DNA of 36,319 nucleotides from Gammaproteobacteria bacterium (GTDB lineage Bacteria; Pseudomonadota; Gammaproteobacteria; Steroidobacterales; UBA11654). The stretch lies in the NCBI GenBank assembly GCA_029941465.1, contig JAPYQN010000010.1, positions 6,754-43,072 on the forward strand, given 5' to 3'. Below the pieces are notes generated by a model. It saw nothing but the letters and a program-made list of their open reading frames with translations. It made no database searches and had not been told where the DNA came from. The position numbers and the translations under genes were made by a program. This document shows, piece by piece, positions 1 to 10,301 of the stretch (positions within the stretch are counted from its first letter, which is position 1; each line of letters starts with the position of its first letter).

Positions 1-45
1 TTTAGTTTTATCTTCTTTAGTTTTATCTTCTTTAGTTTTGTCTTT
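1..45. repeat. 15-bp tandem repeat (tttagttttatcttc) encoding KEDKT units in the FmdB-like C-terminus
   Basis: Two identical copies and a third degenerate copy at 1-45. Confidence 0.85.
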
Positions 46-273
46 CTTCACAGATGAATCATCCTTATTCTCAGCTAAGTTCTTTCGATTGCCTGTTTTG
101 AAATCAGTTTCATACCAACCCTTACCCTTTAGGCGAAAGTTTGGCGCAGAAATAAGTCGTTTTAAAGATGTTTTATTGCAAGCTGGACATTCTGACAACC
201 TCGGCTCATTGATGCCCTGAAGAGCATCAAGTTGATGACCACATTGTGTGCATTCATATTCGTATATTGGCAT
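1..273 (-). CDS. FmdB-family zinc-ribbon protein, C-terminus runs off the window
   Basis: Minus-strand translation from ATG at 273: MPIYEYECTQCGHQLDALQGINEPRLSECPACNKTSLKRLISAPNFRLKGKGWYETDFK..., with the CxxC...CxxC ribbon and GWYxTDF motif; ends in KEDKT repeats. Confidence 0.9.
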   Translation of the reverse strand, partial: MPIYEYECTQCGHQLDALQGINEPRLSECPACNKTSLKRLISAPNFRLKGKGWYETDFKTGNRKNLAENKDDSSVKKDKTKEDKTKEDKTK

Positions 274-337
274 TATCTCTAAATCTAATAATTAACTTAA
301 TAAAACTGAGTATATTACGATAGAGACAGAATAATTT

Positions 338-1330
338 CTAAACTTTAATCTCAGGAAACGGTAAATTATTCATTGTATCTGCATCCAATTCATTACCTGA
401 TAGTTCTTTGATGATAGATTCCATATCTTTTGGTAACTTTGATGAGAAAGAGATTAACTCTGCTGTAGAGGGGTGTTGAAATGTGAGTTGACAAGCATGG
501 AGAGCCTGCCTTTTAAAGGAGCGCAGTGTCTTTTTTAAGCTTTCACTAGAGCCTTTAGGAATCATCAGCCTTTGCCCATAGAGAGGATCACCTAATATAG
601 CATGACGAATATGAGACATATGGATTCGAATTTGGTGGGTTCTTCCTGTTTCCAATCTTATACCTATAAAACTATGACCTTGAAACTTTTTTAGAACACG
701 GTAATGCGTGACCGAAGATTTACCAAATTTTGATACTTTATATTTTATTCGATTATTAGGATCTCTAGATAAATTAACATCAATAGTTCCGCCACTGGTC
801 ATCTCTCCAATACAAATTGCCCGGTACTCTCTTTTTATCAGTCTTGACTGTAAAGCAGTATTCAGTGAATTATAAGAGTTAGAGTTCTTTGCCACCATTA
901 ATAAGCCACTTGTGTCTTTGTCTAATCTGTGAACTAAGCCTGCTCTAGGTAATAACTTCAGATCAGGATGATGGTATAAAAGACCATTTTGCAAAGTTGA
1001 CTCATGGTGACCATGACCAGGATGAACAACTAACCCCTGTGGTTTATCCACTATGATGAGGTCATTATCTTCAAAAACAATCTGGAGATTCATATTTTGA
1101 GGATTAACCTCAGTGCGTTCCTTTAACACTGGATGCACTATAATTTTCTGCCCTTCTTGAACCTTAGTTTTAGCTTTAACTACATGATTATCAACAAGAA
1201 TATTTTCTGTTTCTATCCAACCTTTGATGATTACGCGTGAATACTCCTTTAGGTATAAGCTCACCACCTTATCAACCCTTTGATTGTGTTCTTCAGCTAG
1301 GACAAGAAATTCTATTGCATCTTCTTTCAT
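338..1330 (-). CDS. rluD: 23S rRNA pseudouridine synthase RluD
   Basis: S4-like N-terminus, HRLDKDTSGLLMVAK catalytic motif, ETGRTHQIRIHMSHIRHAILGDPLYG. Confidence 0.95.
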   Translation of the reverse strand: MKEDAIEFLVLAEEHNQRVDKVVSLYLKEYSRVIIKGWIETENILVDNHVVKAKTKVQEGQKIIVHPVLKERTEVNPQNMNLQIVFEDNDLIIVDKPQGLVVHPGHGHHESTLQNGLLYHHPDLKLLPRAGLVHRLDKDTSGLLMVAKNSNSYNSLNTALQSRLIKREYRAICIGEMTSGGTIDVNLSRDPNNRIKYKVSKFGKSSVTHYRVLKKFQGHSFIGIRLETGRTHQIRIHMSHIRHAILGDPLYGQRLMIPKGSSESLKKTLRSFKRQALHACQLTFQHPSTAELISFSSKLPKDMESIIKELSGNELDADTMNNLPFPEIKV

Positions 1331-1414
1331 CTAATCTATTATGCCTAAATCTATGCGATTTATTTTAGGCTATAATTCCATAATAAAACTATCTAGGAAA
1401 CAAAAGGGGCTGTA

Positions 1415-2203
1415 ATTTTTAAAAATACACAAAAAATATTTTTTCTAACAGGTCTTATCCTTATCACTGCTTGCAGCAAAGATGAAGTAACAGACCTAAG
1501 ATCGTCTTCTGAAGTTATTTATGAAAAAGCAAAATATGCGCTTGATAATAATAACTATAGAAACGCTACTCGATACCTAGAAGTACTCACTACTTCATTC
1601 CCTTTTAGCAATCAGGCCAAGCAAGCTCAGTTAGATTTAATTTATGCCCATTATCGAAGCTCTGCCTTTGAAGAGGCTATTGATGAAGCTAAGCAATTTG
1701 AAAAAGAAAATCCAACACACCCTAGAGTTGACTACGCACTTTATATGAGGGGTTTATCTTCATTTGAAGGTCAACATGAGTGGTATCATGAGATATTCGA
1801 TGTGGATCTTACAAAGCGACCGCCAACAAAAACCGAAGAAGCCTTTTCTGTGTTTTCACAACTAATAAGACGATACCCTGATAGTATTTATGTCAGTGAT
1901 GCTAAACAGAGAATGGTTTTTCTCAGAAACAGACTAGCAAAGTATGAAAATCATGTGGCTCAACATTACATGGATAGAGGTGCCTATGTCGCTGCTATTA
2001 ATAGAGCCAAATATGCCTTAGAACAATACAGCGGATCCCCATCCACTATTCAGTCCTTAGAAGTTATTGCAAAGGCTTACGATAAACTTGGGATGACAGA
2101 TCTTGCTGAACAAGCAGCAAGTATTTACTTGGCTAATCAGTCAAAGGATCCAAATCTTTCTGTGGAGATTGAAGACAGCGATCCTTGGTATAAAATCTGG
2201 TAA
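1415..2203 (+). CDS. bamD: Outer membrane assembly lipoprotein BamD, probable ATT start
   Basis: The frame extends upstream of the listed Met (1745) as (I)FKNTQKIFFLTGLILITACSKDEVTDLR..., a lipoprotein signal peptide with lipobox LITAC followed by TPR-like BamD sequence; in-frame stop TAG at 1394 with no ATG/GTG/TTG between. Confidence 0.88.
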   Translation: MFKNTQKIFFLTGLILITACSKDEVTDLRSSSEVIYEKAKYALDNNNYRNATRYLEVLTTSFPFSNQAKQAQLDLIYAHYRSSAFEEAIDEAKQFEKENPTHPRVDYALYMRGLSSFEGQHEWYHEIFDVDLTKRPPTKTEEAFSVFSQLIRRYPDSIYVSDAKQRMVFLRNRLAKYENHVAQHYMDRGAYVAAINRAKYALEQYSGSPSTIQSLEVIAKAYDKLGMTDLAEQAASIYLANQSKDPNLSVEIEDSDPWYKIW

Positions 2204-2207
2204 AGAA

Positions 2208-3077
2208 TCAACTCAGAACTGACTTCATTTTTTCACCAATGAGTGCGGGTGATTCAACAGTATGAACGCCAGCCTCTTGTAATGCCTCATATTTACTGTC
2301 TGCAGTTCCTTCTTTTCCAGTAACAATAGCTCCAGCATGTCCCATCCTTTTCCCAGGAGGTGCTGAAACACCAGCAATATAGGCAACCACAGGCTTGGTT
2401 ACATGCTCTTTTATATATTCGGCTGCTTTCTCTTCATCCGAACCACCTATTTCTCCAACTAAAACAATACCTTGTGTTTCAGTATCAGATTCAAATAATT
2501 CTAAACAATCAATAAAGTTTAAACCTTTTATCGGGTCACCACCAATCCCTATACATGTGCTTTGACCTAAGCCATATTTAGTCGTTTGATGCACGGCCTC
2601 ATAGGTCAAGGTTCCTGATCTAGAAATAATTCCAATAGAACCTTTCTGATGAATGAAACCAGGCATAATGCCTATTTTAGATTCATCAGGAGTGATAATA
2701 CCTGGGCAATTTGGTCCAAGCAAAACTGATGAGGAATTCTTTAAAGAAGCTTTAATCTCGATCATGTCTTGCACCGGTATGCCCTCTGTAATACAAACGA
2801 TTAATTCCACCTCAGCCTCAATAGCTGCCATTATTGCATCTGTTGCAAATTTGGGAGGAACAAAGATCATGCTTACCTCAAACTCTATGTTCTCTTTTGC
2901 CTCTATCACTGAATTAAAAACAGGAACTCCTAAATGCTCTTGGCCACCTCGGCCTGGGGTAACTCCACCGACTATTTGTGTGCCATATTCAATACACTGC
3001 TCTGTATGGAAAGTACCTTGAGAACCAGTAATTCCCTGACATATTATTTTTGAGGAGGCATTAACTAGGACACTCAT
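2208..3077 (-). CDS. sucD: Succinyl-CoA synthetase alpha subunit
   Basis: [32 protein letters not shown] motifs; adjacent to sucC. Confidence 0.97.
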   Translation of the reverse strand: MSVLVNASSKIICQGITGSQGTFHTEQCIEYGTQIVGGVTPGRGGQEHLGVPVFNSVIEAKENIEFEVSMIFVPPKFATDAIMAAIEAEVELIVCITEGIPVQDMIEIKASLKNSSSVLLGPNCPGIITPDESKIGIMPGFIHQKGSIGIISRSGTLTYEAVHQTTKYGLGQSTCIGIGGDPIKGLNFIDCLELFESDTETQGIVLVGEIGGSDEEKAAEYIKEHVTKPVVAYIAGVSAPPGKRMGHAGAIVTGKEGTADSKYEALQEAGVHTVESPALIGEKMKSVLS

Positions 3078-4243
3078 TATGATCCTTTTACTGAGGTAAC
3101 AATTTTTATCGCGGCATCAGTGAGGTCATCTGCTGGTATTATTTGTGCCCCTGCTTCTGCCAACATGTCTTTAGCTAAATCCACATTAGTGCCTTCCAAC
3201 CTAACAACAATCGGAATATCAATTTTAGATTCCTTTAAAGCTTCTGTGATGCCACTTGCAATAACATCACATCTAACGATACCTCCGAAAATATTAATAA
3301 GGATGCCCTTAACATTAGGGTTTTCCATGATAATTTCAAATGCAACTTTTACTCTTTCTGTGGTTGCGCCCCCACCCACATCAAGAAAATTAGCAGGCTC
3401 GCCACCATGCAATTTAATTAAATCCATTGTTGCCATAGCTAGGCCTGCCCCATTGACCATACAAGCAATATCTCCATCCAATGAAACATAGCTTAAATCA
3501 TTATTTGTGGCTTTAACTTCAAGTGCATTTTCCTGGTTAGGGTCTTTATAATGCGTCAATACTTCTTGTCTAAAAAGAGCATTACTATCAATAGTTATTT
3601 TTGAGTCTAGGGCAATAAGATGATTGGTTGTATCAATAATAAGAGGGTTAATTTCAATTAAATTAGCGTCAGTCTTTTTAGCCAATAAAAAAAGTTTAGT
3701 CGTGATATCAATAAATTCTATGGTGGTCTCATTCATAAAACCAAGTTCTGTGGCCATATGAGATAATTCAGCTTCACTCAAACCATCAATAGGGTTGACA
3801 GTATATTTGAGAATTTTATTTGGTGTTTCATCTGCAACTACCTCAATATCCATTCCTCCTTCAGAAGAAGCAATAAAGGTCCAAGATTCTTTGGCTCGAT
3901 CTATAAGTAGGCTTAAATAGAATTCAGATCTTATCTCTGTTCCACATTCAACATAGACGCAATCAATGGGTAATCCGTTCTGATCAGTTTGCTTGGTAAT
4001 AAGGCGAGAACCCAACATGGAAGATGCAATACTCTCAACCTCATCAATATTATTCGTTATTTTAACTCCACCTGCTTTACCTCTGCCTCCTGCGTGAACC
4101 TGTGCTTTAATAACCCAAGTGTCACCACCTAGTTGCTCAGCAATAGACTTAGCCTTAACTGCGGATGCAGCCACAGCTCCTTTAAGGATAGGTATACCTG
4201 CATTCAAAAATAGTTCTTTTGACTGAAATTCGTGTAAATTCAT
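3077..4243 (-). CDS. sucC: Succinyl-CoA synthetase beta subunit
   Basis: [44 protein letters not shown]. Confidence 0.97.
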   Translation of the reverse strand: MNLHEFQSKELFLNAGIPILKGAVAASAVKAKSIAEQLGGDTWVIKAQVHAGGRGKAGGVKITNNIDEVESIASSMLGSRLITKQTDQNGLPIDCVYVECGTEIRSEFYLSLLIDRAKESWTFIASSEGGMDIEVVADETPNKILKYTVNPIDGLSEAELSHMATELGFMNETTIEFIDITTKLFLLAKKTDANLIEINPLIIDTTNHLIALDSKITIDSNALFRQEVLTHYKDPNQENALEVKATNNDLSYVSLDGDIACMVNGAGLAMATMDLIKLHGGEPANFLDVGGGATTERVKVAFEIIMENPNVKGILINIFGGIVRCDVIASGITEALKESKIDIPIVVRLEGTNVDLAKDMLAEAGAQIIPADDLTDAAIKIVTSVKGS

Positions 4244-4335
4244 CAGATGAGAAAATTTAAATAATTATTACTCAGTTATAACAAAAGGCTATTTTCATCT
4301 AAACTAGTAATGAATTAAACCTTTTTATTATTTTT

Positions 4336-4965
4336 ATGAAAGATACTTTAAAAATTGGGTTAACAGGGGGCATTGCTTCAGGTAAATCAACTGTTTGTGA
4401 CTTGTTCTCACAATTATCTGTGGAAATCATTGATGCAGATACAATATCACATTACCTAACCAAAAGTGATGGGCTGGCCTTTCAAGAAATTTTGGATCAT
4501 TTTGGTGACAGGATACTGGGTTCAGATGGAGAGCTGGATAGACAACAATTAAGATCCATAATATTTAATGATGTAGCAGAAAAACAAGCCTTGGAAAATA
4601 TAATTCATCCAAAAGTACTCGATAAGATTAATAAAAATATCTCTGATTCAACTGCACCGTATTTAATAATAGCTGTCCCTCTCATGATTGAAACAGGCAT
4701 GAACCTATTAATGGATAGAGTTTTGCTTATAGATTGCTCAATTGAAACTCAAATCAAACGATTGATTGAAAGAGACAAATGCACTAAACAACAGGCTGAG
4801 AGTATTATCGAAAACCAAGCAAGCTTAGAGAGCAAAAGAGCAATTTGTGATGATGTTATTCTTAATGAAGAAGATACAAGTTTTGATCAGCTCAAAACTG
4901 AAGTAATCAGACTACACAGTTTTTATAGCGATCTAGAAATAAAAAGGTTACATAAATTACCCTAA
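4336..4965 (+). CDS. coaE: Dephospho-CoA kinase
   Basis: GLTGGIASGKSTVCDLF P-loop, IIDADTISH, HPKV. Confidence 0.95.
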   Translation: MKDTLKIGLTGGIASGKSTVCDLFSQLSVEIIDADTISHYLTKSDGLAFQEILDHFGDRILGSDGELDRQQLRSIIFNDVAEKQALENIIHPKVLDKINKNISDSTAPYLIIAVPLMIETGMNLLMDRVLLIDCSIETQIKRLIERDKCTKQQAESIIENQASLESKRAICDDVILNEEDTSFDQLKTEVIRLHSFYSDLEIKRLHKLP

Positions 4966-5002
4966 GTGCTATTTTATACTGTTCTAACAACTGGTTTTTT
5001 TT

Positions 5003-5761
5003 ATGGAACAAGGAGTATATGAACTTCCATTAAATGAAAGATTAAGGACATTCATGAGAACTGAATTCCTTTATGCTCGCCTAAAATACTTCTCATCTGA
5101 TTTACAAGACAGTTGGGAAACTCGGACAGTAATTCATACCTTATTGGAAATATATTCAATTTTATCTAGAACTGATGTGCGCAGAGAAGTTTTAGCTGAT
5201 TTGGATAGATATATAATGCAAATGCAACGATTCCAGTCAGTTCCTGATGCTGATTCTAATATGGTTATAAATACCCTTGAAGATCTAGAATTAATTAAAG
5301 AAGAAGTAGTCAATATTGGGATTGATTATCTCAAACCATTAAGAACAGATGCATTTATTGCATCTCTGTTACATCGACATACTTTACCAGGCGGTAAAGC
5401 TGAATTTGATTTACCTAAATATAAGTTCTTTCTTGAAGGAGATAAGAGATTAGTTAGCAAAAAGATTGCTACATGGATTGATGTTATCCGACCACTGAGT
5501 GAAGGCATTGATAAATTGATGTGGATCATAAGGGAAAGCAGCGAACCTATTGCAACAGTAGCTGTCGGAGGTCAATATAATCATCAAATAGAAAGGCGAA
5601 CTCAAATTTCACTTGTTAGAATCTTTCTAAAAAATAAAAAAATATTCCCTGAAATTAGTGGTGGCAGACACTTAATTGCCGTTCGGTTTTTTGAAAGCAT
5701 CGGGGAAGATAATTATCAACAATATCAAGACAATGTTGATTTCAAAATTTCTCTGTGTTGA
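5003..5761 (+). CDS. zapD: Cell division protein ZapD (DUF1342)
   Basis: YELPLNERLRTFMRTEFLY, LPGGKAEFDLPKYKFF; next to coaE. Confidence 0.92.
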   Translation: MEQGVYELPLNERLRTFMRTEFLYARLKYFSSDLQDSWETRTVIHTLLEIYSILSRTDVRREVLADLDRYIMQMQRFQSVPDADSNMVINTLEDLELIKEEVVNIGIDYLKPLRTDAFIASLLHRHTLPGGKAEFDLPKYKFFLEGDKRLVSKKIATWIDVIRPLSEGIDKLMWIIRESSEPIATVAVGGQYNHQIERRTQISLVRIFLKNKKIFPEISGGRHLIAVRFFESIGEDNYQQYQDNVDFKISLC

Positions 5762-5762
5762 T

Positions 5763-6161
5763 CTAGCTTAATAAATCATAAATAACCGCTACACTTCCGG
5801 GCAAGATTTTTTTCTCCTCAAGGCACTTCTTGCTCACCCATATAATATCCTCTTCTTCATTAGCAACTGGCTTACCTGAATAACTTATCACTCTGTAAGG
5901 ATGAAGTTCAACATCGAGATTATCATATTGATAAACAATAGAATCCATTGCATAGAATTCCTCAGCACTAATTGTGATCTCTTCTCTAAGCTCCCTGATT
6001 AGGGCATCCTCGTTTGTTTCGGACGATTTAACCTTACCCCCAGGGAATTCTAGATAATCATTGTAGATAGGCTTAGTGTGCCTAGTTGATAAAAGAAACT
6101 CACCCTTCGAATTACCTATAATGCCAATTACTACCTGCAAAAACTTTTCATTAATATTCAC
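5763..6161 (-). CDS. mutT: NUDIX hydrolase, MutT-like (GTG start)
   Basis: NUDIX box FPGGKVKSSETNEDALIRELREEI; downstream of secA. Confidence 0.88.
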   Translation of the reverse strand: MNINEKFLQVVIGIIGNSKGEFLLSTRHTKPIYNDYLEFPGGKVKSSETNEDALIRELREEITISAEEFYAMDSIVYQYDNLDVELHPYRVISYSGKPVANEEEDIIWVSKKCLEEKKILPGSVAVIYDLLS

Positions 6162-6167
6162 AGAAAC

Positions 6168-8876
6168 CTATTGCTCTATAACCCCATGACATTTTTTATA
6201 TTTTTTACCTGAACCACAAGGGCATGGTTCATTCCTTCCTATTTTCTCCTGAGCTCTAATAAAAGGTTTAGTTAATGTTTTTTCAGGTTCTGCTTTAGTG
6301 GCGCCAGATTTAAATATAGAAGCGTCTTTATGTTGAAGTTGAACTTCTTCAACATTTGGCATCTGCTCATTAACAGTCTCTGCATCTTCTTCGCCTCTGA
6401 ATCGTGCCCTAGAAAGAATACTAATTACATTAAATTTAAGCTGATCCATCATAAAAGAGAACATTTCAAAAGATTCTCTTTTGTATTCCTGCTTTGGATT
6501 CTTTTGTGCGTAACCCCTCAAGTGAATCCCTTGCCTTAAATGATCCATTGCTGCAAGGTGTTCACGCCATTGCATATCAAGCTGCTGAAGCATTACAGCC
6601 TTTTCAATTTCTCTCATTGGTCTTTCACCTATTGAGTTTTCTTTAGTGCTATAGTTGCGAGTGAATTCTTCATAAATAATTTTCCAAATATTGTCAGCAT
6701 TTAATGAATCATCTTGATTTACAATTGATTCAAGATCTAAAGAAATCATAAAATCGTTATAAATAGACTGGCTCAAACCATCGAGATCCCATGTGTCTTC
6801 CATAGAATCCGGGTCTATGTATTGACTGGCCAATTCTTGAATAGCTTCTTCGCTTATCCCTTCAATCATGTCATTGATACTTTCTGAAGTTAGAATGTCA
6901 TTCCTTAATTGATAAATTACAGCTCTTTGATCATTGGCAACATCATCATACTCAAGAAGATTTTTTCTCATATCATAATTATGTGATTCAACTTTTCTTT
7001 GAGCTCTTTCTATTTGACGAGTAAGTAAGTTACTCTCAATAGCCTCCCCCTTCTCCATACCAACTCGAGATAACATGCTCTGCGTTTTTTCCGGATCACC
7101 AAATATTCTTAATAAATCATCGTCTAGAGATAAATAGAACCTACTTGAACCAGGATCTCCTTGTCGGCCAGCTCGTCCTCTAAGCTGATTATCAATTCTT
7201 CTTGATTCATGACGTTCAGTGCCGATGATATGCAATCCCCCTGCCTCAATAACCTTGTCATGTTTTGCCTGCCAATCATCTTTGAGGAGTATCTTTTTTT
7301 CATCGCTAAGCTCATCACCAGATAACTTTAATTGTGCTTCAAAATTACCCCCCAGAACAATGTCAGTTCCTCTACCTGCCATATTAGTAGCAATGGTTAC
7401 TACTCCTGGTTTTCCTGCTTGTGCAATTATTGTTGATTCTTTTTTATGTTGCTTGGCATTCAACACTTCATGCTTGATTCCTTCTTTGTTTAAAAGACTT
7501 GAGATGTATTCTGAATTTTCTATTGAGGCTGTTCCAACTAAAATTGGCTGATTATTTTCTTGCCTATTCTTAATATCTTTAATGATATTGTTAAACTTAC
7601 CGTCTCTATTTAAATACACTAAATCAGCTTGATCATCTCTAATCATTGGTTCATCAGTAGGTATAACAACCACTTCCAAACCATAAATTTGCTGAAATTC
7701 AAAAGCCTCTGTGTCAGCAGTACCAGTCATTCCAGAAAGTTTGTCATAGAGTCTAAAATAGTTCTGAAAAGTAATTGATGCTATGGTTTGATTCTCTTCT
7801 TTAACCCTCAAGCTTTCTTTTGCTTCAACCGCTTGGTGAAGCCCATCAGACCAACGTCTCCCTGCCATAGTTCGTCCAGTGAATTCATCAACAATGATCA
7901 CTTCTCCATCTTTGACAATATAATCAACATCCTTATTAAAGAGTTTATGCGCCCTAATTGCAGCGTTAATATGATGCATATATCTTATATTTTTTGGGTC
8001 ATACAAACTTTCACCTTCCCCCAATAAATTCATTTTCATTAAAATTGTTTCTACGTTTGCATGCCCTTTTTCAGTGAGATAGATTTGTTTGGTTTTCTCA
8101 TCAATCGTATAATCATTTGTCTCTGATTCATTGATGGCAGGATTTAATTGGTTAACGATTGAATTTATTTTTTGATATAACTCAGTACTTTGATCTGCTT
8201 GCCCAGAAATAATTAAAGGCGTTCTCGCTTCATCAATAAGAATCGAATCAACCTCATCAACAATAGCAAAAGTAAGTTTGCCTTGAGATTGTGAATCACT
8301 TTCATATGATAAATTGTCTCTTAAATAATCAAAGCCAAACTCATTGTTTGTGCCGTAAGTAATATCGCATTGATAGGCTGCTTTCTTTTCTGCCGCATTC
8401 TGATTTGATTTAATACAACCCACTGTTAAGCCTAAAAATTCATAAATAGGCTTCATCCATTCAGCATCTCTCTCTGCCAAGTATTCATTAACAGTTACAA
8501 TATGCACACTATTAGATAGTGAGTTTAAATAAGCAGGCAGTGTTGACACTAAAGTTTTGCCTTCTCCTGTTTTCATTTCAGATATTTTTCCATGATGTAA
8601 CGTGAGGCCTCCAATCAATTGAACATCATAATGTCTAAGTCCAATAGTTCTTTTTGAAGCTTCTCTAACCACTGCAAAAGCCATTGGTAAAAGGCTATCT
8701 AGGTCTTTATTTAACTCATAAAGGGATTTGAGTTCATCAGTTTTTGCTAATAAATCACTATCATTTAAAGCAGTAATTTCATCTTCTAAGGCATTAATCT
8801 CATGCACAATCTTAGAATACTGATTCAATAACCTTTGATTGCTGCTACCAAAAATTCTTTTAAATAATTCTTTCAA
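6168..8876 (-). CDS. secA: Preprotein translocase ATPase SecA (TTG start)
   Basis: [54 protein letters not shown]-terminal [14 protein letters not shown]; start triplet at 8874-8876 reads caa on +, with GAGG 6 nt upstream. Confidence 0.98.
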   Translation of the reverse strand: MKELFKRIFGSSNQRLLNQYSKIVHEINALEDEITALNDSDLLAKTDELKSLYELNKDLDSLLPMAFAVVREASKRTIGLRHYDVQLIGGLTLHHGKISEMKTGEGKTLVSTLPAYLNSLSNSVHIVTVNEYLAERDAEWMKPIYEFLGLTVGCIKSNQNAAEKKAAYQCDITYGTNNEFGFDYLRDNLSYESDSQSQGKLTFAIVDEVDSILIDEARTPLIISGQADQSTELYQKINSIVNQLNPAINESETNDYTIDEKTKQIYLTEKGHANVETILMKMNLLGEGESLYDPKNIRYMHHINAAIRAHKLFNKDVDYIVKDGEVIIVDEFTGRTMAGRRWSDGLHQAVEAKESLRVKEENQTIASITFQNYFRLYDKLSGMTGTADTEAFEFQQIYGLEVVVIPTDEPMIRDDQADLVYLNRDGKFNNIIKDIKNRQENNQPILVGTASIENSEYISSLLNKEGIKHEVLNAKQHKKESTIIAQAGKPGVVTIATNMAGRGTDIVLGGNFEAQLKLSGDELSDEKKILLKDDWQAKHDKVIEAGGLHIIGTERHESRRIDNQLRGRAGRQGDPGSSRFYLSLDDDLLRIFGDPEKTQSMLSRVGMEKGEAIESNLLTRQIERAQRKVESHNYDMRKNLLEYDDVANDQRAVIYQLRNDILTSESINDMIEGISEEAIQELASQYIDPDSMEDTWDLDGLSQSIYNDFMISLDLESIVNQDDSLNADNIWKIIYEEFTRNYSTKENSIGERPMREIEKAVMLQQLDMQWREHLAAMDHLRQGIHLRGYAQKNPKQEYKRESFEMFSFMMDQLKFNVISILSRARFRGEEDAETVNEQMPNVEEVQLQHKDASIFKSGATKAEPEKTLTKPFIRAQEKIGRNEPCPCGSGKKYKKCHGVIEQ

Positions 8877-8944
8877 AAGTTGCCTCAGATATTAATTAGA
8901 TCAGAAGTAAATATAAGTATTTAAGTTTATTAGGTTTTATGAAC

Positions 8945-8953
8945 TGCTATTAT
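8945..8953 (+). promoter_or_regulatory. Candidate extended -10 (TGcTATTAT) for the dciA-like gene
   Basis: tgcTATTAT about 50 bp upstream of ATG 9005 in the divergent secA/dciA gap; -35 is weak. Confidence 0.35.
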
Positions 8954-9004
8954 AACCTGAAGGTAAAAAATATTATCATTGATAAATAAATAGATGGAAA
9001 TGCA

Positions 9005-9295
9005 ATGAAACACATTTCAGAAGTGCTAAAGAATAACTTAAGTAATTTTAAGAATATCTCAGAATCTTTAGATAAAAAAACTATCATTTTAAAGAGTTTA
9101 AAGAAAAATATGGGTGACCTAGGTCAGCATATAACTGCTGCATATCTTGAAAAAAATAATACATTAATTATTGAATCAATTAATTCTGAAGCTTCATCAA
9201 GAATACGGTTTGAAGAACTAAGAATTAAAAAAATTTGTGAACAATTAGGATTTGTTCCTAAGAAAATAAAGTGTTTGGTCAAACAAGGTTACTAA
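9005..9295 (+). CDS. DUF721 / DciA-like protein (helicase-loader family)
   Basis: Small DUF721-like protein with LIIESINSEASSRIRFEELRIKKICEQLG; located between lpxC and secA as in other gammaproteobacteria. Confidence 0.65.
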   Translation: MKHISEVLKNNLSNFKNISESLDKKTIILKSLKKNMGDLGQHITAAYLEKNNTLIIESINSEASSRIRFEELRIKKICEQLGFVPKKIKCLVKQGY

Positions 9296-10206
9296 GCTTT
9301 ACCTAAAGCTGCAGTCCAATAAGAGATCGGTATGTCTGAAATTTCTGACTCCTCGACCTCTTCCCAGGCAGATTCATCCGCGTAAAGTTTTCTTATCAAC
9401 TTATTATTTAGTTCATGACCAGATTTATAGCCATTAAACTCTCCAACCAAAATATGACCCATGAGATATAAATCACCAATGGCATCCAAAATTTTATGTC
9501 TAACTAATTCATCCTCAAATCTTAATCCATCTTGATTTAAGATACGATAATCATCAAGGACGATAGCATTATCTAAACTACCACCTAGGGCTAAATTATT
9601 TGCCCTCAATGTTTCAATTTCTTTCAGAAAGCCAAAAGTTCGAGCTCTCGATATTTCATTTAGGAAAGTTAGAGTAGAAAAATCAAAGCTAAACTCTGTT
9701 AATTTATCCTGAATCATAGGGTGCTCGAATTCAATTTTAAAACTTAGTCGATAGCCATTAAAAGGTTTAAATTCAGCAAATTTATCATCTTCTTGCACTT
9801 TGACATTTTTTTTAATTCTAAGAAATTTCTTTGGTGCACTTTGCTCTATGATGCCTGCTAACTCAACTAATAAGATAAATGATGCAGCACTCCCATCCAT
9901 TATAGGTATCTCAGGTCCATGAATATCAATATAAGCATTATCAATTCCTAAACCTGCAAAAGCAGCTAAAAGATGCTCAACAGTCATAACTGAGACATTA
10001 TTTTGGGAGATAGTGGTTCCTAATCGAGTATCAGTTACATTGTTAGCATGAGCCTTAATTTCTTGTGCGGGGTCACAATCGATTCTTCTAAAACAAATTC
10101 CTGAATCTGCAGATGCAGGCCTTAAGGTTATTTCAACCTTTTCACCGCTGTGCAATCCAACACCTGCTGCAGATATTGTTTTACCTAAGGTTCGTTGATG
10201 AAGCAT
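9292..10206 (-). CDS. lpxC: UDP-3-O-acyl-N-acetylglucosamine deacetylase
   Basis: QRTLGKTISAAGVGLHSGEKV, TVEHLLAAFAGLGIDN, GHELNNKLIRKL. Confidence 0.97.
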   Translation of the reverse strand: MLHQRTLGKTISAAGVGLHSGEKVEITLRPASADSGICFRRIDCDPAQEIKAHANNVTDTRLGTTISQNNVSVMTVEHLLAAFAGLGIDNAYIDIHGPEIPIMDGSAASFILLVELAGIIEQSAPKKFLRIKKNVKVQEDDKFAEFKPFNGYRLSFKIEFEHPMIQDKLTEFSFDFSTLTFLNEISRARTFGFLKEIETLRANNLALGGSLDNAIVLDDYRILNQDGLRFEDELVRHKILDAIGDLYLMGHILVGEFNGYKSGHELNNKLIRKLYADESAWEEVEESEISDIPISYWTAALGKA

Positions 10207-10301
10207 TATCTTAAACCCCCTTTTTTTCTTAGAAACCTCTAAAACAGCTAAAGACTATCACAAATAAAGATTATTACTCAAATCTTTGTTTTTATTGAGA
10301 A

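Noticed and set aside
38-220. 60-aa + strand ORF
   Set aside because: Antisense to the fmdB-like CDS; no recognisable protein features
2653-3021. 122-aa + strand ORF (and 3120..3491)
   Set aside because: Antisense to sucD/sucC, which are unambiguous; shadow ORFs
7219-7551. 110-aa + strand ORF and other short ORFs in secA
   Set aside because: Antisense to conserved SecA motifs
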